DNA of 33,820 nucleotides from [Eubacterium] yurii subsp. margaretiae ATCC 43715 (GTDB taxonomy: Bacteria > Bacillota > Clostridia > Peptostreptococcales > Filifactoraceae), in assembly GCA_000146855.1 (NCBI GenBank), contig GL405246.1, positions 2,431,837 through 2,465,656 of the forward strand, read 5' to 3'. Below the pieces are notes generated by a model. That model saw only the letters and a program-made list of their open reading frames with translations, was not told the DNA's origin and did not search any database. This document shows positions 27,444-33,820 of this stretch, in pieces (positions within the stretch are counted from its first letter, which is position 1; each line of letters begins with the position of its first letter). The translations under genes and the position numbers were made by a program.

Positions 27444-27863
27444 CTCATCGCCCCCTTTCTCAAAATAGGTATAGTAAAAGTTCTGATATTTATATTTAAG
27501 AAAGGCATTACCGGATGGCTGTAAGCATTAGCCTCACAGGAATCTCACCCCTGCATGGTTCTCATGCAGCCCTACCCATTGCCTGCGACGCTTTTAACGC
27601 TCGGACTGTGGCTGTAAGGGAGTATCATTATGTATTTTGTGCTGTCATGGCTTGCAAGGTGCTACGCTTGCTTTGCGGTAGAATATCTTTCGCTCGGCTT
27701 CCGTGTAAAGAGGTGTCATGGCGTATTCTCCGCACAGCTAAGGCACAAAAGGAAAGTGTCCGGTTTGCCCTATGATACGCCGCCGTTATCTTGCGGGTAT
27801 ATTTGTCAAAGAACAGGTTCAAGACTGCCTTATCTGCGGAAAGGGAAACGCAGACGACTATTC
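27444..27863. other. Noncoding part of the Tn916-like remnant
   Basis: 420 bases between the HTH pseudogene and xis. No convincing frame on either strand. A perfect hairpin CTGCATG/CATGCAG (27551-27569) lies next to sequence of balanced composition, which may be a structured RNA or the xis-int leader of the element. Confidence 0.4.
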
Positions 27864-28115
27864 TTAAATCTTGAACATAAGGACAGCCTGCATGAGCTTT
27901 GAGCGAAGGCGATCTCGTATATCCTAATCTATGCCATAATAGGTGTTTCCCCGCTCATCACGGAGCTTTCTCATAGAAAGGTGTGCGATATAGCCTGCGT
28001 AATGCTGCATGACAATATTCATTGCCTGCGGCTATCCTTTGGTTGCGGATATGATTGCCGGATAAGGCAACAAGCCGCGTTCATCATCGGTTGTTTTACC
28101 AGTGGTGGTAGTCAT
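27864..28115 (-). pseudogene. Small helix-turn-helix (HTH_16-like) transposon protein, two stops
   Basis: Without frameshift, 84 codons from ATG 28115 to TAA 27864 read as a protein with YPAIISATKG, then AMNIVMQHYAGYIAHLSMRK, RDERGNTYYGID and DIRDRLRSKLMQAVLMFKI. This is the small HTH protein paired with the sigma-like gene in Tn916-type elements. Two in-frame TAG codons break it: after ATKG and between YGID and DIRD, where Glu is expected. It begins 11 bases after the sigma-like gene. Non-functional as read. Confidence 0.8.
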
Positions 28116-28126
28116 TAAGCGTGTTC

Positions 28127-28540
28127 CTACAAATAGCGTTTTAAAAGCTCAAATGAGCGGGTTCTACGATACTGCACCGTGCTTCTCGGAATCTGATAGA
28201 GTTCTGCAATTTCCGCATCACTCATATCAAAGAAGTAGTAGAGCAGGACAGCTTTGCGTTTTTCTTCCGGCAAGCTGTGGATTGCGTCAGCAATAAGCTT
28301 TGCACTCAATTCCTTTCCACCTGCGAAAAAGGTCTGTTCTTCTTTATCTCCAGCAAAGAAATCTTCACAAGTATAAAGTTGGTGTTCCTCTTTCGGTGTC
28401 AGGTCGGAAAAGTTAATTTCGTGTGCCTGCCGCTTCCTAAGTTCCTTATGGGCATTGATACTTTCATTTTTCAATGTCCGCTTGCAGAAGCCGTTAAATG
28501 CGCAGCGTATCTGCCATTCGGTTATTTCAGGTTCATTCAT
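28127..28540 (-). CDS. Sigma-70 region 4-type regulator of a Tn916-like element
   Basis: A 137-residue protein. The C-terminal half carries a sigma region-4 helix-turn-helix: LPEEKRKAVLLYYFFDMSDA followed by EIAELYQIPRSTVQYRRTRS. This matches Orf7-type regulators of Tn916-like elements, which activate excision and transfer genes. ATG at 28540 follows a strong AAAGGAGGTGA; the longer frame upstream would run through this site. The gene is intact although its partners HTH, xis and int are all broken, so it has nothing obvious left to control here. Confidence 0.82.
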   Translation of the reverse strand: MNEPEITEWQIRCAFNGFCKRTLKNESINAHKELRKRQAHEINFSDLTPKEEHQLYTCEDFFAGDKEEQTFFAGGKELSAKLIADAIHSLPEEKRKAVLLYYFFDMSDAEIAELYQIPRSTVQYRRTRSFELLKRYL

Positions 28541-28811
28541 GGTATTCACCTCCTTTCGCAGCCGCGAAAGCGGGTAGAATTTTCCCTTTCGTAAACCCCC
28601 AACAACGCAGAGTTGAAAACTGCCAAAGAAAAGCAAATATTTTCAGAAAAAAGTTTTTGCAGGTACAAAAAATCCAGACTGCGCAGGGCAGCCGGGATCG
28701 GACATGAAAAGATAACTATATGGATGTGATTTAAGCGGTCATCCGTAAAGGCACGGAAACCCTGAAATAGAATATATCCCTTTTAACAAGATTTTAAGAT
28801 AACGAAGAATG

Positions 28812-28848
28812 AACACGGCGATACCTCCTTTGATACCGCCGTGTTTTC
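28812..28848 (+). terminator. Hairpin, possible terminator
   Basis: AACACGGCG (28812-28820) pairs with CGCCGTGTT (28837-28845), with further pairing possible inside, and a short T-run on the plus strand. On the minus strand there is no T-run, so it could instead be a leader structure. Confidence 0.5.
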
Positions 28849-28885
28849 ATATGCTATGATTGATTTTAAGCCTCCGCTCCTTTAT

Positions 28886-28939
28886 TCAGGCAAGATAAAA
28901 ACGGCGGTCATATATAACTTGTGCATTGTCCTTTTGCAT
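28886..28939 (-). CDS. Possible 17-residue peptide or gene fragment
   Basis: MQKDNAQVIYDRRFYLA, with AAAGGAG upstream, 25 bases after the ABC fragment stops. The codons look ordinary, so it may be the first part of a deleted transposon gene. Weakly supported. Confidence 0.25.
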   Translation of the reverse strand: MQKDNAQVIYDRRFYLA

Positions 28940-28964
28940 AAGTGGCTTTCTCCTTTGTAAAAAC

Positions 28965-30494
28965 TTATATTTTCCATTTTTCTGTTTGATATTGCATATC
29001 CCAAAGTTTTTTATACAATCCTATTTGCTTCATCAATTCATTATGTGTTCCTTTTTGACTGATGCTACCGTCTTCAATAACAAGAATCTGATCTGCATCC
29101 TGTAATGCCGATTGTATTTTTACTTCGTTTTCTACATCTATATTTGCAGTTACCTCGTCTAAAAGTACTATCGGAGCATCTTTTATTAAAGCTCTGGCAA
29201 TTGCAATTCTTTGCTTTTCTCCGCCGGAAAGAGTTGAACCGCCTTCTCCCGGTACAGTATCGTATCCGTCGGGAAGCTCTATAATAAAATCGTGGCATCC
29301 GGCTTTTTTTGCCACTTCAACGACTTCACCAAAGCATGCCGATAGCTTCCCTATTCTAATATTGTTCAAAATAGAAACCTGAAATAACATAACATCTTGA
29401 AATACAAAACTTAGATTGCGTAACAAATGTTCATAAGACAAATCTTGAATTTCCTTGCCGCCTATTTTTATTTTTCCCTGCTGAGCATCCCAAAACCTTC
29501 CAAGTAAGTTAATAATGGTTGTTTTCCCGCTACCGGATAATCCCACCAATGCCGTAGTTGTTTTTTCTGGAACATTAAAAGAAATTCCCTTAAGAACAGG
29601 TGTACTGTCATAAGCAAAGCTGACATTCTCATAGGAAATATCAAATTGATTCAGTTCCTCTTCTCCCGAAATATCGGACATAACAGGAATATTGTCAATC
29701 ATATCCATGCGTTCCAAGGATTGAGCTGTCATTTTTGCAAATATGCTGAAAATACCCATTCCCTCTATTCCTTGAAACAAGGCGAAAGATGAAAGAGTTA
29801 GTAAAAACAATCGCATAAAATCAATGCCGTTCAGAAGAAAAAACATTCCTGCCAAGAAAATTGTACCGACGGTTATAGCTCGAAACCAAAACTGAAATAA
29901 GGACATTGGAAAAAGATGTGAAAGTTCATTGCGAATAGATTCATCCCTAAGATTTTCAAAAATCCGCATGATTTTTGTTTGATGTTGCTTTTCTGTTTGA
30001 CATGATTTCAAAATATGAATACCATGGATAAATTCAACTGTTTCCTCAGTCACAGTACCGATGAGTTTTTGTCGATTTATATTTAATCTATCCTGTGTTG
30101 AGGCAAGGTGCCTATATGCATACCAAGCCGGCATCAACAAGAGTACAGAGAAAATAAATACCCTATAGTCCACACAGAACAGAAATATTAAACCAATAAT
30201 TAAAGAGGGGATTCCCGTTGCTGCTTTTTCAATAACTCCTATTCCTTCTATTTCAAGAAATGCCGCATCTGAAGTAATTGTGGATATAAGGTCGCCTTGA
30301 TTCTTTTTGCTGAAAAAACCCATTGAGGCACGTTTTAGGTGCGAACCTAAAGAGATCCGCTTTTCACATATAGCCTCGTACCCGGCGCCTGAACGTAAAC
30401 GCAGGGTAGCATATCTTAGAATAATGCGACAGATAATCGTCACCGTCATAGCCGCAATACATAATACAAGCAATTTTTCATCAAGCTGAGACAT
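28965..30494 (-). pseudogene. ABC exporter (permease-ATPase), 5'-truncated and lacking the H-loop
   Basis: A 509-codon open frame for a half-transporter. The ATPase has Walker A GLSGSGKTT (318-326), signature LSGGEKQ (422-428) and Walker B IVLLDE (442-447). Two defects: the protein starts abruptly inside the membrane domain, missing roughly 50-70 residues with the first helix, and its ATG comes from the 24-bp repeat, so the start is an accident of the junction. Also, IQSAL (460-464) runs directly into QDADQILVIEDG; the ~20 residues that normally lie between, including the switch-loop His, are deleted in frame. ATP hydrolysis is therefore unlikely. Substrate unknown; similar genes sit beside Tn916-like elements. 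Confidence 0.8.
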
Positions 30495-30522
30495 AGTGTG
30501 AAAGCTATGTCTTAGTTTTTTT
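30489..30522 (+). terminator. Right 24-bp direct repeat with its original T-run
   Basis: Bases 30489-30512 repeat 22723-22746 exactly; TAGTTTTTTT follows, so this copy is the complete terminator that once ended the dnaN-phosphoesterase operon. Its first bases also supply the ATG of the truncated ABC frame on the other strand. Confidence 0.85.
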
Positions 30523-30855
30523 GTAGATATTTGTGAATAAATAAATATATAAAAATTAGAAATTTTTTAATATAAAATAGAATTTATGGTATTATGAATT
30601 AGTATTGAAATAAAAAATTTAATAGCAAAGTTAAATTTACTAAATCATTATGAAAATTATTATTTAATTTTTAATTAAAAATTGTGTAAGTATAAGATTT
30701 TATAAAGATATATTATACAATTTTTAAAGATTTGTATTCAAAATAAATTTATATGAATTTTTTTGCTGTTTATTAATAAGGTAGAAACTTGTATAAAGAA
30801 AAAGTAATTTAATCAAAAGAGTATTTACTAAATAATATAAATATAAGGAGAAGAT
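30523..30855. other. A+T-rich region upstream of mnmG
   Basis: 333 bases of host-like, very A+T-rich DNA that must include the mnmG promoter. Several -10-like hexamers are present and I cannot choose between them. No coding frame. Confidence 0.4.
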
Positions 30856-32736
30856 ATGATATTTGAAGCAGGTAATTATGATGTAATAGTTGTAGGTGCA
30901 GGACATGCCGGTTGTGAGAGTGCTCTTGCAGCTGCAAGAATGGGACTTAACACGCTTATAATCACTCTTTCGCTTGAATCTGTAGGATATTTGCCTTGCA
31001 ATCCGTCAATAGGAGGTACAGGTAAGGGACATCTCGTCAAAGAAATAGACGCTCTTGGCGGACAGATGGGCATATCAGCTGACAAGACCTTTATCCAAAG
31101 CAGAATGCTCAACACTTCCAAAGGACCTGCAGTACATTCTCTAAGAGTGCAATGTGACAAGGACAAATACCGTGCCTATATGAAAAAGGTGCTTGAAGAT
31201 CAGAAAAATCTCGACATAAAGATGGATGAAGTTGTTGAGATTTTGGCATCTGATGACAAGGTGGATGGAGTTGTAACAAAGCTTGGAGCAAAATATGGAG
31301 CAAAGGCTGTAATAATTGCAACAGGCGTATATCTTGACAGCAAAGTATATATAGGCGAAGTAAATTTCAAGTCAGGACCATTAGGTCTTACAGGAGCTTA
31401 CGAGCTTAGCAAAAGTATAGAAAAGCTCGGAATTGAAATGAGGAAGTTCAAAACAGGTACTCCTGCAAGGATACATCAGGATTCCATAGATTTTACTAAG
31501 ATGACCTTGCAAGAGGGTGATGAAAAAATAACTCCTTTTTCCTTTATAAACGAGGGAGAATATATAGGAGAAAATCAGATAGACTGCTATCTTACAAGAA
31601 CTAATCTTAAAACTCACGGCATTATCAATGAAAATCTCAATCGTTCTTCACTATTTCGTGGAGACATGGACGCCATTGCAGGTGCAAGATACTGTCCTTC
31701 CATAGAAGATAAGGTAACAAGATTTGCGGATAAGAGCTCACACCAATTTTTTGTAGAGCCGGAAGGACTTGATACCAAGGAATACTATATACAGGGCTTT
31801 TCTTCATCTCTCGCCTATGAAGTGCAGCTTGAGATGTATCGTACAGTAGCAGGGCTTGAAAATTGTAGGATGATGAGACCTGCTTATGCCATCGAATACG
31901 ACTGTATAGATCCCATGCAGTTAAAAATGACACTTGAAACTAAGAAAATAAGCGGACTGTATTTTGCAGGTCAGATGAACTCTACCAGCGGATATGAGGA
32001 GGCTGCAGCCCAAGGTATAGTGGCAGGTATAAATGCGGCTGCCAAGATACAGGGAAAAGCTGAGATGATACTCACAAGGGACAACAGCTATATAGGAGTG
32101 CTTATTGATGATTTAGTTACTAAGGGAACAAATGAGCCATATCGTATAATGACATCAAGAGCAGAGTACAGGTTATTACTTCGCCAGGACAATGCGGATG
32201 AAAGATTGACGCAAATAGGACGAGATATGGGATTGGTAGATGATGAAAGGTATGATAAATTTATAAAAAAATATAAAAATATAGAAAAAGAGATACAAAG
32301 ACTAAAAAATGAAAAAATAAAACCGATACAGATAAATGAAAAGCTAACTGAGATAAGTGAAAGTGAACTTAGTCAATCAATATCACTTTATGAATTACTC
32401 AAAAGACCAAACGTCACTTACGCCTTTCTTGAAGAAAACGGATTTGGTAACGACGAGATAAGCAACGAGATAAAACTAAGGTGTGAGATAGAATCAAAGT
32501 ATGAAGGCTATATCAAAAAACAAAGGTTACAGGTAGAAAATTTTAAAAATTTAGAAAATAAAAAACTTTCTTCCGCTATAGACTATGAGCAAATAAAAGG
32601 ACTAAGACTCGAAGCAAGGCAAAAGCTCATGACGATAAAACCTGAAAACATAGGTCAGGCATCAAGGATATCGGGTGTTTCACCGTCTGACATATCTGTA
32701 TTATTGGTATATCTGCAATCTCTTGGAAAAAATTAA
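30856..32736 (+). CDS. mnmG: tRNA uridine-5-carboxymethylaminomethyl modification enzyme MnmG
   Basis: A 626-residue FAD enzyme that, with MnmE, modifies U34 of certain tRNAs. The FAD site [12 protein letters not shown] lies at residues 12-23, then the family motifs [22 protein letters not shown] and [11 protein letters not shown]; the C-terminal [15 protein letters not shown] is the MnmE-contact region. Length is normal. ATG at 30856 follows AAGGAG. mnmE, its usual upstream neighbour, is not in the window, and the gene lies on the opposite replication arm from jag, unlike the standard jag-mnmE-mnmG order. No rsmG follows; a chemoreceptor gene comes next. Confidence 0.97.
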   Translation: MIFEAGNYDVIVVGAGHAGCESALAAARMGLNTLIITLSLESVGYLPCNPSIGGTGKGHLVKEIDALGGQMGISADKTFIQSRMLNTSKGPAVHSLRVQCDKDKYRAYMKKVLEDQKNLDIKMDEVVEILASDDKVDGVVTKLGAKYGAKAVIIATGVYLDSKVYIGEVNFKSGPLGLTGAYELSKSIEKLGIEMRKFKTGTPARIHQDSIDFTKMTLQEGDEKITPFSFINEGEYIGENQIDCYLTRTNLKTHGIINENLNRSSLFRGDMDAIAGARYCPSIEDKVTRFADKSSHQFFVEPEGLDTKEYYIQGFSSSLAYEVQLEMYRTVAGLENCRMMRPAYAIEYDCIDPMQLKMTLETKKISGLYFAGQMNSTSGYEEAAAQGIVAGINAAAKIQGKAEMILTRDNSYIGVLIDDLVTKGTNEPYRIMTSRAEYRLLLRQDNADERLTQIGRDMGLVDDERYDKFIKKYKNIEKEIQRLKNEKIKPIQINEKLTEISESELSQSISLYELLKRPNVTYAFLEENGFGNDEISNEIKLRCEIESKYEGYIKKQRLQVENFKNLENKKLSSAIDYEQIKGLRLEARQKLMTIKPENIGQASRISGVSPSDISVLLVYLQSLGKN

Positions 32737-32838
32737 TCTTCCTATACTTTGATTAAGGTGACAATATATCATAAGATAAATTGTTTTTCACTATTATCAA
32801 CTATTTAATGTGTTATTAATAATTTTGGAGGATTCAAA

Positions 32839-33820
32839 ATGAAGTTAAAAAACAAGATGTTATTTTTATTAGGTATACCTGTAGTACTGCTTGTGGCGAT
32901 ACTTATAATTGTATTTTCAATATTTTCAAGTAGGATAGTGACAAATTTAGGATATGAAACTATTTATAATCTTACAAAGAAAAATGTATCTGATATAGAA
33001 TCATTTGTAAGTGAAAAAAAATCAATTATAACTACATTGGCAAAAGACCTTTCTGACAGTGATATAAAACCTAAAGAATTGGAAAAGAAATTAATAAACT
33101 TATATGAAAAATACAATAAGGAATCTGATTTTTTCGTAGCCTATGAAGACAAGACTATAGTGAGCGGCTCAGGATGGGTACCAACTCCTGACTACGATCA
33201 TACTACAAGAGATTGGTATAAAGGAGTTATGGCATCAGGCGACACATACTTGTCAACACCTTATGTAAATAATAAGGACGGTTCTTTAATAGTATCAATT
33301 GGTGGACCTATAAAAAAAGACGGCAAGATAATAGGTATAGTGGTAATGGACATATCGTTAAAAGATGTTGATAAGATGGTAAAGGACATACATTTTCTAA
33401 AAACAGGTGAAGCATCACTTATCACAGCTGACGGATCATTTATATCAAATTCAAAATATACGGCAAATGATAATTTATCTACTGTAGATGGTGGGATATA
33501 CTCAGATATGTTGAAAAAAATAGTTGATAAAAATCAAGAAATTTTTGAAACTAAAATTGATGGTAAAGATACTATAATATCAAACTTTGGAGTAAGCGGT
33601 TCAAGCTGGATATTATATACTAAGGCACTTAAAAGTGAAGTTCTTGAATCACTAAATCAATTATTGTTTACAACTTCTATAATAGGAATAATATTTATAA
33701 TAGCAATTATAGTAATCATAATACTGATATCAAAATCAATAGCAACACCTATAAACAAACTAAGTGAATGTATACAAACAATGGCAAACTATGATATGAC
33801 ACTAAGTGAAAAGTCAGCAT
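32839..33820 (+). CDS. Methyl-accepting chemotaxis protein with dCache domain (3' end outside window)
   Basis: The first 327 residues are visible. Membrane helix 1 covers about residues 7-29, an extracellular dCache domain about 32-270, helix 2 about 275-297, then the start of a HAMP domain (ISKSIATPINKLSECIQTMA). The sensor shows DYDHTTRDWYKG, STPYVN and GIVVMDIS: Tyr119, Arg124, Trp126, Tyr127, Tyr142 and Asp171, with the spacing of the amino-acid-binding dCache motif known from PctA-type receptors. The ligand is therefore predicted to be an amino acid. The signalling domain must lie beyond the window, so a different output domain (GGDEF, kinase) is not excluded. ATG at 32839 has TTGGAGGA upstream. 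Confidence 0.85.
   Translation, partial: MKLKNKMLFLLGIPVVLLVAILIIVFSIFSSRIVTNLGYETIYNLTKKNVSDIESFVSEKKSIITTLAKDLSDSDIKPKELEKKLINLYEKYNKESDFFVAYEDKTIVSGSGWVPTPDYDHTTRDWYKGVMASGDTYLSTPYVNNKDGSLIVSIGGPIKKDGKIIGIVVMDISLKDVDKMVKDIHFLKTGEASLITADGSFISNSKYTANDNLSTVDGGIYSDMLKKIVDKNQEIFETKIDGKDTIISNFGVSGSSWILYTKALKSEVLESLNQLLFTTSIIGIIFIIAIIVIIILISKSIATPINKLSECIQTMANYDMTLSEKSA

Larger units (their letters stand above)
28541..28964. other. Leader region of the transposon remnant
   Basis: 424 bases between the sigma-like gene and the ABC fragment, with balanced composition typical of the element. Contains the hairpin at 28812-28848 and a 17-codon frame (28886-28939, minus). Presumably includes the sigma-like gene's promoter, not identified. 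Confidence 0.4.
22747..30488. mobile_element. 7.7-kb mosaic genomic island inserted in a terminator
   Basis: Bounded by the two 24-bp repeats at 22723-22746 and 30489-30512. Contents: an IS1182-family remnant, a PfoR-like PTS IIC gene, int, xis and HTH pseudogenes and a sigma-like gene of a Tn916-type conjugative element, and a 5'-truncated ABC transporter gene. G+C is visibly higher than in the flanks. No conjugation, relaxase or resistance genes are left. The right edge (reverse complement CAGCTTGATGAAAAA) matches the IS left end (CAGACTGTAGACAAA) at 10 of 15 positions. Confidence 0.8.

Noticed and set aside
27515..27902. Plus-strand frames of 86-90 codons in the transposon remnant
   Set aside because: They overlap the HTH pseudogene and its noncoding flank, lack good ribosome binding sites and resemble no known protein.

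Overview
The window is a low-G+C, clostridia-type chromosome segment that contains the replication origin. Evidence: the rpmH-rnpA-yidD-yidC-jag cluster on the minus strand faces dnaA-dnaN on the plus strand across a DnaA-box cluster; protein families are anaerobic (flavodiiron protein, Fe-S aldo/keto reductase, radical-SAM HemZ); noncoding DNA is very A+T rich. An anaerobic Firmicute near the Peptostreptococcaceae is my best guess, but the species is not determinable by reading alone.

Layout. 1-1.2 kb: Fe-S aldo/keto reductase. 1.35-1.51 kb: palindromic element with a bidirectional terminator. 1.7-6.75 kb: minus-strand operon of four type IV prepilins; the last is a modular pilin carrying a von Willebrand A (vWA) domain with an intact MIDAS motif. 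7.5-10.2 kb: SbcD nuclease without SbcC, then a YfjL-like membrane-anchored protein. 10.4-15.7 kb: minus-strand flavodiiron protein, PAP2 phosphatase, HisRS, HemZ and a metallo-beta-lactamase-fold hydrolase; the last three overlap by 1-4 bases. 16.0-18.6 kb: jag, yidC, yidD, rnpA, rpmH. 18.8-20.7 kb: bipartite oriC around dnaA; the dnaA-dnaN spacer holds DnaA boxes, a short C run and a CTA-repeat that fits a DnaA-trio. 21.1-22.7 kb: dnaN and a YfcE-type phosphoesterase. 30.9-33.8 kb: mnmG and the start of a dCache chemoreceptor.

The most interesting structure is a 7.7 kb foreign island (about 22747-30488) between the phosphoesterase gene and mnmG. It is flanked by two identical 24-bp direct repeats which are copies of one terminator hairpin; only the right copy kept its T-run, so the original site can be reconstructed. 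The island starts with a decayed IS1182-family element, then carries a PfoR-like PTS IIC gene, wrecked Tn916-like int and xis, a broken HTH gene, an intact sigma-like gene, and an ABC transporter gene cut off at its 5' end exactly at the right repeat. No second IS copy is present at the right end, but the sequence there resembles the IS end. I infer that the IS mobilised neighbouring DNA by using a surrogate right end and duplicated its palindromic target. The island is now largely dead.

The origin neighbourhood is also rearranged: jag is not followed by mnmE-mnmG, dnaN is not followed by recF/gyrB, and mnmG lies on the opposite replication arm from jag.
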